From Margaritispora aquatica (Eukaryota > Ascomycota > Leotiomycetes > Helotiales > Discinellaceae): 64,000 nucleotides of DNA. The notes beneath the pieces were generated by a model that saw only the letters and a list, made by a program, of their open reading frames with translations, was not told the origin of the DNA and ran no database searches. The translations under genes and the position numbers were made by a program. The stretch covers positions 1,612,001 through 1,676,000 of the forward strand of contig VJWN01000006.1 in assembly GCA_007644065.1 (NCBI GenBank), given 5' to 3'. Below, in pieces: positions 24,201 through 35,361 of this stretch; positions within the stretch are counted from its first letter, which is position 1; every line of letters begins with the position of its first letter.

Positions 24201-26125
24201 CAAGTGGGTTTGGACAAGCTGCGATCCAAATCGCGAACCACATTGGGGCCAGAATCTTTGCCACAATTGGTGGCATAAAAGAGAGAAAGCATCTCTCTCT
24301 GACATACGGAATCACGGATGACCATTTGTTTGATTATGGATCAGCATATTTTGGCAAGGCAATTCGCCGTCTAACCCACGATGAAGGGGTTGATTTGATT
24401 TTGAACAACTTTGGCCCCCAAACTCTAGATCAGGTTTGGAGTTGCATCAGTGAATGTGAGTATTTCCTCTTAGCTAAGCCTTGAAATTCTATGCTAAATA
24501 TTGGGAACAGTCGGGAGATTTGTAGATATTCGTAGTAATGCTGTGGCGAGTGTAGGCGCGTTGGAAAGCGTGCCACCTCTCCGCAATGTTTCCTATTCAA
24601 CAGTCGATATTGAGCACATGTTCAAGAAGAATCTTCCTCTTGTCTCCCGCCTCCTACAATCTGCTTTCGCGATGGTTCATGATAAAACCATCCGGGAGGC
24701 CAGGCCATTGTATATTCAACCAGTCTCCCAAATCTTGGATGCTTTCAAGGAGGCACAAGCGCGCACTTACGGAAAGGTTATACTGAAGTTCAACCCAGAA
24801 GACTTGGTACCAGCCATTCCTCACGAAGCACATCCTCTTGTGTTGAATTCCAACGCGACTTATATTCTTGTCGGGGGACTTGGTGGGCTTGGTAGAAGTC
24901 TTGCTGGCTTGCTTGTTGAGCATGGTGCAAAATATCTGGCATTTATTTCAAGATCCGGTGGCGTGTCTGATGATCACATCAAGTTTCTTGCTGATCTAAG
25001 GCGTCAAGGAGTTGATGCTCGAGCATACGCTTGTGATATTTGCGACAGGACACAGCTGGTCGAAACGGTTCAAAAATGTGCTTCAGAGCTACCAAAAATC
25101 AGAGGGGTAATTCAAGGTGCTGCGGTGATTCGGGTATGACGACTGGAACTAATTTTTCGAGAAGTGGCTAACATTTCCAGGACGCTATCTTTGAGAATAT
25201 GACTTATGATGATTGGGTGACAGCAACACGGCCCAAGATGCAAGGTAGCTGGAATCTCCACGAAACACTTCCAGAAGATATGGATTTCTTCGTCTTCCTC
25301 TCATCTTCTGCCGGAGCAATCGGTGCACGTGGACAGGCGAATTACAATTCAGGCAATGGATTTCAGGATGCTTTGGCTCATTATCGACGAAACAAAGGCA
25401 TGGCTGCAGTGTCACTTGATCTTGGACCCATTCTTGGAGTCGGGGTATGTTGTCACTCTCTCAATACCAAGTGTCTTGCTGACTTGATATAGATGGTAGC
25501 AGAGGACGAAGCAACTCTGGAGATGCTTCGTGCATCAGGATTTTTCGGAATTCGTGAAAAGGTACGGTACTATCACAGCTATGGTGTAGCGTGCTGACAA
25601 ATATAGGACTTCCACATTCTCGTGTCGGCTGCGATGACAGGATACACTGAAGACCATGATCGTACGCCGGCACAAGTCATAACGGGTACCGGAACCGGCG
25701 GTCTCGTTCAACAAAACGGCCTGGAGGATCCATACTGGTACGCCGAGGCTCGCATGGCAATTATGCAAACGCTCGACACCATACCCAAATCGTCATCATC
25801 CGATAAAATCTCCATGCAAGAGCTCCTTTCCAACGCAACATCCCTCTCGGAAGCCGCCTCTATTGTTCTCGAAGGCCTCGTGACGCTGCTGGCAAAAGCC
25901 ATGAACATGCTACCCGGTGACTTGGATACGCGCAAGCCGGCGAATGCATATGGGGTTGATTCCCTCGTCGCGGTTGGGACGAGGAATTGGATCTTCAGGG
26001 AGATGGGGGTCGATGTGAGTGTTTTTGAGATTCTGAGCGAGAATTCGATTGCGGATATGGCGGGGGCTATTGTGGGGAAGTGTAGGTTTCTCTCGGATGA
26101 ATTGAGGGCTGGTGAGGAGGAATAG
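18297..26125 (+). CDS. highly reducing type I polyketide synthase (KS-AT-DH-psiMT-ER-KR-ACP)
   Basis: Model with 13 exons: 18297-18491, 18546-18602, 18664-18751, 18805-18870, 18914-19116, 19170-19760, 19835-21378, 21426-21481, 21537-24455, 24511-25133, 25181-25444, 25493-25561 and 25607-26125; 2397 residues. KS: Cys182 in DTGCSAS, His in [11 protein letters not shown] and KTNIGHLEG. Malonyl-type AT: GHSSGE with Ser665. DH: His988 in [11 protein letters not shown], where the usual Gly of HxxxGxxxxP is Asn, and Asp1185 in [10 protein letters not shown] methyltransferase-sized linker follows, but its SAM motif reads LEIGGQHEP (about 1315), so it looks inactive. ER: from about 1690, nucleotide motif [23 protein letters not shown] near 2028, Tyr2169 in [13 protein letters not shown]: Ser2344 in GVDSLVAV. 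No thioesterase or reductase domain is present, so release needs a partner or water. It builds a reduced polyketide chain; the product cannot be named. Confidence 0.93.
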
Positions 26126-26379
26126 TCGACTTTTGTGGGCATTTTAAAGCCAATGTTTAATGTTGCGGAATTCCGCGAGAAATTTGTATTTTGGCTAGAC
26201 ATTTTGGTTGGGTATTTCATCAGGATCTCTTTTGAGACTTCAGAGTACAAAATAAACGTATTAGACTTGACTAGAGTCTCTTTTGGGCAGTTTATAACCA
26301 GAAACAAAAATATCCTTGGATTTCTCCGTTGAAAGATGAATCTCGTTATATTGTACCCGACTGCGTGCGATGTCGATGG

Positions 26380-27370
26380 ATTCATTTGGTATCTCTGATA
26401 TGAGAAGTGAAGAATCGGCGAGGATGGTTGTATATCAACCGCTTCCATCATCTCCTCGCTCACCAGCACCCCTTTCACATACATAGGGTACACCACTCCA
26501 CCACAATTCACAACTTTGACCAAAGTACTCTGCCCTTGTCCTTCTTTACACGTTCCATCTCAGCCTCAACATCAACCACCATCGCACACAAACTAAATGT
26601 ATCCCTCAAACTGCCTACCTGTCATTTACGATTCACAGCCTGAGACTCCGCACTGGCAAACATATCCGCGAAATGCACCACACTCGGATAATGCGCCAGC
26701 ACGACCTCGTCCGACCGCCCTCCGCCGTCTTCCGCAACATCAGTGCCTGGTGTTGCTTCACCGTCCGAAATTGCTCGACTTCCCTCTCCCTCCCGAAGCG
26801 ACGGCGGCATGCACGACCGTCCCCACCATCTTAGCGATCCCGACGCGCTTGGAGCCCGTGGAGCGTGCGAACTTGATGTCGTAGCAAATGCACACTTTTT
26901 TTCCCTGAAGTGAAGAACAGTAGGTTGAACATTAAGACGGGAAGTTTGGGGTCTTGGGTGCTGTACGTTTCGATCTAGGAGCATAACTTAGGCGTGAGCT
27001 GTAATGCTTGCACCGGGTTGGCGTTCAGCTTCGGGCGATCAAGGGAGCCTGTTAGCGCTAGTATGGTGTTGTCTCTGGATGCAGTAGGGTTTTATTCTTA
27101 GCTTCAAAGTCGAGCAGGAGTTTGGATGGCACGCCGGCTGTGATGGTCCATTGGTGAGTGATGTGTGCTTGTAGTGAGAGGGGAAAGGGGTCCGTGGTAG
27201 CGATAATGAGCAGGATGTTTCAGTGAAAGTTTTTGGCGAGAAGTGAGGAGATGGAGAGAGTTTCTGGGAGGACAGTCCATCGACGGATTGGAGATGATAA
27301 GTGGGCTGTGGGAAGGGTAAATAGGAGGATGGAAAGAGAGAGAAGGTGTATTGTACAAAGAGGTATTGTG
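26380..27370 (-). pseudogene. broken conserved fungal gene (DUF1330-like)
   Basis: Reading leftward, several short minus-strand frames resemble parts of one conserved fungal protein. They are AHLSSPIRRW and NILLIIATTDPFP, then QWTITAGVPSKLLLDFEAKN (27.1-27.2 kb), GSLDRPKLNA, and finally LAHYPSVVHFADMFASAES (26.65 kb) and VGSLRDTFSLC. The order is right, but stops and frame changes separate the blocks, and no splice pattern restores a single frame. The YPSxxHFADM and LRDT motifs recall DUF1330-type dimeric alpha/beta barrels; that family assignment is from memory and tentative. It lies just 3' of the PKS on the opposite strand. Confidence 0.55.
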
Positions 27371-28343
27371 AAGTGTTATATTGGACTATATGTTTACCAG
27401 AGAATAAACAACAGTGAGCTTAAAGTGAATAGCTAGCTACACGATAGGTAGAGTTTTCATGCTTTCTTCTAATAACACAATTATTATTGTTGATATTTTG
27501 TTCATGTACATGTTCATCGTCATGATAATCCCCAGATTCTAAGAGCTAAGAGTTAAGAGCTGAGAGCTGAGAACTTGAAGCTGAGAACCAGGAGAGGAGC
27601 ACCCCACACTTTCGGCCGTGCACTCGAAATATCTCCGATCCGAATTCCGGGCCTCGGCCGTTTGCTGCCTTGCATTACATGGGATGGGTACCTAAGCTCC
27701 TTCGCTCGGATTCATGCATCTACAGTAAGGTAAGTATCTTCCACCTTCATCATCCAGATTCAAACAGATACACAGCATAGAGCAACAGTTTCTTCCTCTC
27801 TTCACCTTCATCTCAGGAAGTCTTCATTGAACAAGTTTCAGTTGAATCCTTCGTTATCTTTTCACTCCTCAGGTTCCAACAATTCCATCCATGTAAGATC
27901 TCACATGGAAAAGCAATCCTCCACGAAAGTGGTGCCATCACCATGGCAACGCAAACGCGATGCAAGATCAACACTGGGCTTTTCCACCCACCCTGCTTAA
28001 CACGACAACTGGAGGGGTCTTCAAACCATGATTGGTAGAGCCTAGATCTATGGCTTGCGCTGAACATTGTTTACTAGGTTTCAGATCTATCTCGAGGGTC
28101 TCTTTGACGGTCTTTATTCCCTTTCTACCCTGGCTTGTTCAACGATATTGCTGTTGATACTATAGCTCTGTGACGGACTGGACTCAACTCGACTTGGAGG
28201 GACCTTGAGCTCGAAGATATTGGACGATAGCAGACAAACGAAACAACCGCATGGGATTGAGGGTCTGGATAATGGAATTGTGAGAAGAAGAAACGAAGAG
28301 TCGTTGTATCTATATCGCACAGCATAACATCAACCGACCGGCC
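27371..28343. other. intergenic, probable promoter and leader of the kelch gene
   Basis: No gene is supported. An AGAGCTNAG-type tandem lies at about 27540-27590. The 3' part is probably the leader of the downstream gene. A leftward frame at 27813-28067 has no recognisable motif. Confidence 0.45.
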
Positions 28344-31300
28344 ATGATGAGGGACCACGTCACAGTCCTCTGCTGGACAGCAATACTATCCGTCTTCAGT
28401 ACAACGATCGAAGCTCAATCTCTTCCATATAATCCATCCACCATCCTGCGGCCTCGTTTCTCCACGAGTCCCAAGAACATCGCATATGCCTTTCTTCCAT
28501 CTGGCCCAAACAAGCACTTAGTGTCCTTCAACATATCTGCCAATCTCTCTCCTTCGGTACTAGGGCTTAACAACATCACGGAGGAATTGCCATTTGCAAG
28601 CGATGACAGCACAGCATTCACTCCTGTGATATCTGCAAACGGGGAGATAACAGTCTATACTGGCACTTGCAACACTTCCGCGGCTTCCTCACTATGGCGT
28701 TTTACACCATCAAATACAAGTTTCAATGGAACTGGGACATGGGCACAGCAGCTCACAGATACGGGGAGCAGCATCACTGCTGCCTCCCTTCCTGGGGCGA
28801 ATTTTCTGGGCAAAGGATTGACGTTCTCGAGCATAGTCCAAGCAAATGCCTCGCAAACGAAAATATATATGTTTGGAGGCATGTGTCCAGTCTCGGGAGC
28901 AAATGCAACAGCGCAAGAATGGCAAGCTGAAGCTTCGTATTCTGGTAGCATGTTAAGACTTGCACCTACGGCTCCTACGGCGAAGACATCATATACTCTA
29001 GACACAGCGGTTAGCAGAGGCCCGCCGGTTGCAGAAGCAGGATTCTCCCTCACTGCCTTGGCGCCGTCATATTCCAACGCCTCGGGCGTGCAAACGCAAG
29101 AGCAGAGCTTTGTGATGGTGGGTGGACATACGCAGAATGCTTTTATTAATATGAGCCAAGTCGCAGTCTGGTCCTTGCCCGAGGAAGGCTGGAGCTTTGT
29201 CAATGTGGACTCGCCTGCTTCGACCAACACGAACACGGAGCTGGCGATCAAGAGCACGGTCACTAGCATCGACAGTCGATCGGGTCACTCAGCTGTGCTG
29301 AGTGATGATGGACAGAGCATTATCGTTTATGGGGGCTGGGTAGGAGATGTCAACACAGCGGCTGATCCCCAGCTTGCAATTCTGCAGCTTGGAAATGGAT
29401 ACGGTGGGACAGGAGGTTGGAAATGGGTTGTCCCATCACATCAACCAAGTGGCAGCGGCATGTTCGGGCATGGTGCCACCATGCTACCAGGAAACGTGAT
29501 GATGATTCTCGGAGGCTATAACATATCTACGTCAGGTAAAACGAAACGAGCTATCTCAACCGGTACACAAGCCCTCTTCTTCAACGCCACAAGCATGAGC
29601 TGGGTGCCCAACTATACTAATCCTTCCTACATCGCCTTCCTCGCTCAACAAGCCACTGCTCGCGCGTCAGCAGCTGCAGCTAATTCACGAGCAACGAAAC
29701 TTGGCCTCGGGCTAGGAATTGGATTAGGTCTCCTAGCTGTGATAATCGCCATCATATTCTGCTGCTTCTATAGCCGACGTATTAGAAATCGCAACGAGCG
29801 CAACAGGGAGAAAATTGTGGGTGATCTGGCTGATGGATCATTCTATCATACTCCTAATCGACAGATGAGCCAGTCAGTAAGTGGAGTTTTCCCATGGTCT
29901 AATCGCGGTTGGAATGGGGGACAATATCCGGACAGTGCTGTGGCAGGATATACAAATCTTCAGCGCAATGCAGACCATGGCCTCGATTCCGTCCCACCTC
30001 CACCAAAACCCATACAGCGCAAACCACTGCACTCTCGTCAAGCGAGGGGCACGTACCAACAAACTGCATTTGATTTCAATAATTCTGGGAATCACGGTCG
30101 AGCGAATAGCTTGGGCACAGCAGGAGCTATTCATCCCATTTACGAGGCAGATGAAGAAGGGAGCGCTATAGGCGAAGAATCCGATGAGGTGGGCGTTGCT
30201 TTTGGTGAGCCTTCAAATCGGTACTCGGATCCGTTCAAGGACGCACCAGGACCTAGTGGCTATGCTTCCGCTTCCGGTTCTGGTCTTCGTCGCAACGATA
30301 CAGTACGCACAAACAACAGCGCATTGGAACCCGAAAGTCCTGCCATATCTCGTGAACGGGAGATCCAAGAATGGGTCACGGATTGGGCGGCTGCTGATCT
30401 TTTGCTGCATTCTCAAACACGGATCAATTCTCACACCGGTCGTATTTCGCCTACGCGGCGAGCCCAGCTTGTTCCTGGTACTTCTGTTGCCTCTGTGAGT
30501 GGGGAGGAGGGAGATAGTGGTCGTACGGAGAGCAATCTCAGTGAGAGGAGTGTCACGACGAGTGGTCTATCTCGATCGGGAAGTAGTTCTCAGAGGGCTA
30601 ATTCACTCAGGGGATTCATCACGGGAATCAATCTCAATCCTTTCACGTCTGCGCCAAGTTCAACGGTGGGAACAAGTACAGTGATGTCGCCAGTGTTCGA
30701 GGAAACTGGACCAAGGAGCTACATCCCTCCTAGGAGTGGTGGGAGTGATTCGACTAAGTCTTTCAATACGGCACGAACATCCTTTGCCGCCTTACAAACC
30801 GAAGGAGAAAGTCTATTACCACGACCTGGGGATGCAAGGAATAGTGGAAGTGGAAGTGTCAGTCCTGAGCGATATAGTCCCAACAGAGAATATGGTTACA
30901 ATCCCGAGATCGAGATGGAAAGAGAAGTTCCTGGAAGTCCATCAAAGAGCAAACCCAGTGCGATTATGCTTGGGAGGAGGAAAGGACAGTCGGGATGGTT
31001 GGGCAGTCTAAAGAGAGTGTTCGTGGGCGAGGACCATGTCTCTGGGTCTTCTGGCTCTAGCAATACGGAACGCATGTCAGTAGGAGTAGGAGCAGGGAGA
31101 GATGGAAGTCCCACGCGTGTTGAAACGACACCAGCAGGATCCGGATCACCACCTCGAAGGACTGTATCTGCAGGCGCTACATTGTGGCGTAGGAAGCAAG
31201 GCAGAAGCGACTGGGACGACAGCGAGGACATCTTCTCCACGGACAACTCTGCTGGGGCTCGATCGAGCACATTCACTGGCGGAGACTTGAGTGCGCCTGG

Positions 31301-31934
31301 CTTCCGGGGCAGCGAAGGCAGTGGACTGGGCCGAGGTTATGCTGGTGACGGGCCAGATGATGACGAGGACTGGGATATCGAGAAGGCGGTTCAGAATCGC
31401 GTCGTGCAAGTTATGTTTACAGTACCCAAGGAGAAGTTGCGAGTGGTGAATCATGATATGGAGAGTTTGGGAAGCAGGAGTGCGGGGAGCAGTTTGAGGA
31501 GTAAGAAGGGATCTGGTCATGGTGTGGGGAGAGGATTGCAGGGAGGTGTTTTTGCTGTTCCTCCTACTGTCGAACAGGAGGAGGAGGAGCAGGAGGAGCA
31601 GAAACGAGATAATGAGCTTATGGGAGTTGATATTGAGGAGAGGGATTTGGGTGTTGTCCCTTCTCCCTCAGTCACTCCGGCTACGACTGTGATGGAAGAA
31701 CCGAAGATAAGAGAAGAGCCGAAGGTCTTGCAGCGTGAGAAGTTGCCCGTCTTGACGCCTGTCAGGACGCCTGTCAGGACTACGGAGTCGCGATTTGGGA
31801 TGGAGAGTGGAGGTTATAAGACGCCAACGTCAGGGACAGGAAGTGGGAGGTCAAGTCCAATTCGCAAGAAGAATTCGAGGGTTTTGGAGATGGTGGATTT
31901 GATGGAGGGAAGGAGCAGTCCTGAGCGTATGTGA
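28344..31934 (+). CDS. kelch-repeat single-pass membrane protein
   Basis: A single open frame of 1196 residues. A signal peptide (about residues 1-25, ending near TTIEAQS) leads a secreted region of some 420 residues. It has kelch or galactose-oxidase-like blades, seen as YMFGGMCP, FVMVGGHTQ, IIVYGGWVG and MMILGGYN, and many N-glycosylation sites. One transmembrane helix follows at about 455-477 (GLGIGLGLLAVIIAIIFCCF), then a basic YSRRIRNRN. The 700-residue cytoplasmic tail is Ser/Pro/Gly-rich and probably disordered, with SP and RSxS motifs and an acidic EEEEQEEQ run near 1077. This build is common in filamentous ascomycetes but its function is not established; an outward-facing wall or surface receptor is one reading. 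The start is one of two adjacent Mets. Confidence 0.82.
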   Translation: MMRDHVTVLCWTAILSVFSTTIEAQSLPYNPSTILRPRFSTSPKNIAYAFLPSGPNKHLVSFNISANLSPSVLGLNNITEELPFASDDSTAFTPVISANGEITVYTGTCNTSAASSLWRFTPSNTSFNGTGTWAQQLTDTGSSITAASLPGANFLGKGLTFSSIVQANASQTKIYMFGGMCPVSGANATAQEWQAEASYSGSMLRLAPTAPTAKTSYTLDTAVSRGPPVAEAGFSLTALAPSYSNASGVQTQEQSFVMVGGHTQNAFINMSQVAVWSLPEEGWSFVNVDSPASTNTNTELAIKSTVTSIDSRSGHSAVLSDDGQSIIVYGGWVGDVNTAADPQLAILQLGNGYGGTGGWKWVVPSHQPSGSGMFGHGATMLPGNVMMILGGYNISTSGKTKRAISTGTQALFFNATSMSWVPNYTNPSYIAFLAQQATARASAAAANSRATKLGLGLGIGLGLLAVIIAIIFCCFYSRRIRNRNERNREKIVGDLADGSFYHTPNRQMSQSVSGVFPWSNRGWNGGQYPDSAVAGYTNLQRNADHGLDSVPPPPKPIQRKPLHSRQARGTYQQTAFDFNNSGNHGRANSLGTAGAIHPIYEADEEGSAIGEESDEVGVAFGEPSNRYSDPFKDAPGPSGYASASGSGLRRNDTVRTNNSALEPESPAISREREIQEWVTDWAAADLLLHSQTRINSHTGRISPTRRAQLVPGTSVASVSGEEGDSGRTESNLSERSVTTSGLSRSGSSSQRANSLRGFITGINLNPFTSAPSSTVGTSTVMSPVFEETGPRSYIPPRSGGSDSTKSFNTARTSFAALQTEGESLLPRPGDARNSGSGSVSPERYSPNREYGYNPEIEMEREVPGSPSKSKPSAIMLGRRKGQSGWLGSLKRVFVGEDHVSGSSGSSNTERMSVGVGAGRDGSPTRVETTPAGSGSPPRRTVSAGATLWRRKQGRSDWDDSEDIFSTDNSAGARSSTFTGGDLSAPGFRGSEGSGLGRGYAGDGPDDDEDWDIEKAVQNRVVQVMFTVPKEKLRVVNHDMESLGSRSAGSSLRSKKGSGHGVGRGLQGGVFAVPPTVEQEEEEQEEQKRDNELMGVDIEERDLGVVPSPSVTPATTVMEEPKIREEPKVLQREKLPVLTPVRTPVRTTESRFGMESGGYKTPTSGTGSGRSSPIRKKNSRVLEMVDLMEGRSSPERM

Positions 31935-33247
31935 GAGTACTATCAACAGTAACACCAGGGTGCTGTTGAGGGCCGTAAGTGGGTGAGAGAGACGTGATGG
32001 TGCAGGGTGTAACATTCTCTACTATGTTTCCTCGATTTTGGAGTTGGAGTTGGTTTGGGTTTGGGGGTTCTGCAAGCATGCATGTCAGGGACATTCGCTT
32101 AGCGATGGAGCAAGCCACCTGCACCTGCTCCTTGTTTGGGAAGTCAGGACAGGGGAGATGGGAGGCGTTTACTGTCATTTACTATCTTGGGGGGGATTTG
32201 GATGGCATACTTGGATAAGTATGTAAGCACAGGTTACACAGAGATCTGCTTGTAGGATGGACGCACGAGGGTCTGATGGACAGATGGACAGTGGATCAAT
32301 CATATGATCTGGGCGTGGAAGGAAAGAAAAGCTGGTTGTGTTATGTGTTATAGATTGATGGGTAGATCTGTAGTCATTCGCTTCGCGTCGTTCTTGTATT
32401 TATGATTTTTTAGGGTGGGGAATTTGAAAATGGTCAAGTTGAACTGTGTTCGCTGCGCTGGTGACATGTGGTCTCGTCTTGAGTGATGACTGATGTTTGA
32501 TACTGATGTTTGATACTGAATTGCTTGTGTATGTGATATTCAGATGCTGTGTCTTCTAGGATTTTGTGTTTTGACCATTGGCTATACTTGATTGAATGAC
32601 TAAGCCTAATGATCTATTCTGGATGTTTGGGTTTGCTTTGTTCTATCTTATAAGATGATTAGAATATCCTGCCATAGTTTCCCTAAGATACCTTATCTAT
32701 AGTCCACTTCTTTACTATTACAGATATACAGATGCCATAAGACAGTTCACATATAATAACACCCACCAGTGTATTTTTACATAGCTTGAAAGCCGATCAG
32801 GGTGAATGTTAAGGTTGGGTGTTTGGCTAGAGTGGTAGCTCCACCACACCTCCTTAATAAGCGAGTCTCGCTTATATACAAGGCCGAGGCATCGTTGTAT
32901 CTCGTTAATATGTAACCAGCACAATAGAAAACAAGTTCCCGATAAAACTAATATTGTTATATATCATTTGACAGTGAAGCCAAAGTGAATTTACACTCCC
33001 ACAACATTTCACATTGTGAATAAACGGAACTCCTACCCACCACCCAACAATTCTCTTTCCACAATGCCAAATTCAATCGCCATTTCACAACCTTAATCAC
33101 AACGGTATTTTAACTCCATCTCTCCCTCCAACCTCCACAAACAAACCAAATCTCCTAGCAATCTTTTCCAACTCCAACTTCAACTCTAACCCCAATATAC
33201 TCTCACCAACTCCACAACACAAGTGCACATCAGAACAATCTCCAACT
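31935..33247. other. intergenic, no gene recognised
   Basis: No coding frame is supported. The first part is presumably the 3' untranslated region of the kelch gene and the last 250 bp, CT/CA-rich, the leader of the next gene. GATGTTTGATACT is directly repeated at about 32491-32518. A perfect palindrome lies at 32857-32875. Confidence 0.45.
32857..32875. repeat. perfect 19-base palindrome
   Basis: ATAAGCGAGTCTCGCTTAT has nine-base arms around a central T. A similar half (AAGCGAGACTCGC) occurs near 35529-35541. It may be the core of a small inverted-repeat element, but no flanking duplication was found. Confidence 0.6.
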
Positions 33248-35361
33248 ATGGTCCGCAACCGCAACTGCCCTCCGCCAGTTGATCGTTATCGATTCACCTC
33301 CATCCAGATCCGCGAGATGAAGATAACAGCGCGCCAGCATTTTGTGGAGGAGGAGGAAGATGTCGCGATGGTTAGATACTGTCGTGAGGTGAGCTGCGAA
33401 GAGCCTTTCTTTTGGTATGATAAGAGGGGCCAGAGGTGTGTCGTTGTTAAAGGTCAGTTTGTGTACTTCCTCTCTTTTTCTCTCGTTTGCGCTCGCTTCT
33501 TTGGGGCGTGCTACACTGCGGTGCGCCGAGCTCACAGAGTCTCTCTACCTTGTTTTGGGAGAACCTAGCTCGCTAGACTTTGGTAACCTCACCTTTGAAC
33601 ATTGATTTCCGTTGCATATACACAACTCACTATCCATCTGTCTATTTTCTTGCTACCTATCAATCGCTGATATCCCATCTGTTATCTCTAGACATCGACT
33701 ATAAGTTCAGTAAACACTCGAGCTTTACCGGAAGAAACCGCATGAAAGAAGTACTCTACGAAACCAGGAAATTCCTCTTCTACACCAAGGAACCCACCCT
33801 CAGAGACATCGATACGCCAAAGCCATTGTGGCAACAGGAGATGGTCAAGCATTGCAGTGAGCCAGGATGGAACCTCCCTGTTGACCATGTGCGTCATTTC
33901 TTCAAATTCCCGCAAGGTTAGTTCATTAGTTCCTTAGTTCTTCTTACCATTAACATCTGGCTTCACCACCGCGAATAAAACAAGCTAGACGAACGCTAAC
34001 TCGGCACCAACACAGAAATCCAAAACCTCATATTCAACCATATCCTCGTCGTTACCTCCTCAAGCATCATCCTGCCCCGCCCAACAACCACCAACTGGTG
34101 CACTCTCTGGAAGCCTCGCCCTGACTGCATTATCAAGTCCAAGTCCGCCCCCGAGAATCCCAACTTTGGCTACGAGCACCACCAGCACGTCGAACAATAC
34201 CTCACACTCCTTCCAATCACTCGTCAAGACGGATTCGGAGAATTTGTGGAATACAACCGCTTCCGCGTGGCTGTCATTGATGCTACGTGCTTGCGAGTCT
34301 GCAAGCGTATCCACGACACCCAGACAGAAACCCTATATGCGAAGAATGCCTTTGCGTTCCCAATGGTCAATGTTCATGGGAAGAGGAGCCCGGTGACGCT
34401 GATTCGGAGTCCTCGCTTTGATCCTGATAATGGAATTATCTACGGGAATGTCCACGGCTATCAACATCACGACGAGTTTGATATGTACGCCGAGGAAGAA
34501 TACCACACCCACGGCCCTAATGCCCACCTACCCTTCCCCAATGACCTTCTCATTCCACATCTCATCCAAATCCTGCACTCTACTCTACCAGTCCCAATCA
34601 CGCACCTCCCAGGCTCAATCTATTACTCCCACCTACTGCGCTTCCTGCACGCCATCTCGCCACGCAACGCCCACCACCTCAAGTACATCCGCTTCACTGG
34701 CACAGCGCGCCTACACAGGGACTGTGATAGCAGCACTTGCGGTTCCTACTCTAATAGCTGGTGCGATGAGGACTTGGTCACGAGCATGAAGGTGTACGTC
34801 CCGATTTTGCGGAGCTTGTGTCATGGCCTCGAGAGCATGGAGATCCTGGTTAGGGAGGATGAGGTGTATCAGCGCCACAAAGCCGAGTTTGATAAGTGTT
34901 TTTCTTGGGGTAGTAGTGTAAAGAATAAGAGACCGGAGACTACGGCTGAGGCGATGTTGTCGCTGTTAGAGGGCCAGGGTGGGGTGAGGAGTATGGCTTC
35001 GCTCAGGGAGCTTAGGGTTGTGGATGAAGACGGCGTGGCAGTGGAGTGGGCTGAGCCAACGGTGGGGTTCATCAAGTTGCGGGCGAACAAGAGGGTAAAG
35101 GTTGCGGGCGAACTAAGTGCTTTGAAACGCAGCACTAAGTTGGTTCGAGGAGATATGGCCGAGGATCGTTGCGCTTTCTGTGGCGTGGGTCATATCTGGG
35201 CTGAGTGCCACAATTTGTGCAATTTCTGCGGGGAATTTGGACATTGGCGCAAGGAGTGCAAGCAGTTCTGGGATGCGGAGTTGGAGGAGTGGTTGCGTAT
35301 TGAGTGTGCTGGTGATGCTAGTAACGGTGGTGGTGAGGCCGAGGTTGAGGGATTGGAATAG
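33248..35361 (+). CDS. F-box-like (DUF7730-type) protein with two zinc knuckles
   Basis: Model: 33248-33452, 33692-33916 and 34016-35361, 591 residues. The last splice creates FKFPQEIQNLIFNHILV, an F-box-like start seen in fungal DUF7730-type proteins (tentative). The middle, with YFLxxV-like LPGSIYYSHLLRFL and LRSLCHGLESMEI, resembles the body of those proteins. The C-terminus carries two zinc knuckles: CAFCGVGHIWAEC (CX2CX3HX4C, one residue short of standard) and CNFCGEFGHWRKEC (CX2CX4HX4C, standard). CCHC knuckles usually bind RNA or single-stranded DNA. The N-terminal exon is unrecognised. The substrate is unknown; a link to SCF ubiquitin ligases would be inference. Confidence 0.72.

Noticed and set aside
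25708..26523. A 271-codon open frame on the minus strand over the PKS 3' end
   Set aside because: It overlaps the ACP-encoding exon antisense and has no family motif; the plus-strand frame carries the conserved GVDSL phosphopantetheine site.
28655..29269. A 204-codon minus-strand frame inside the kelch gene
   Set aside because: It is the antisense shadow of the kelch region; the plus-strand frame has the signal peptide and kelch motifs.
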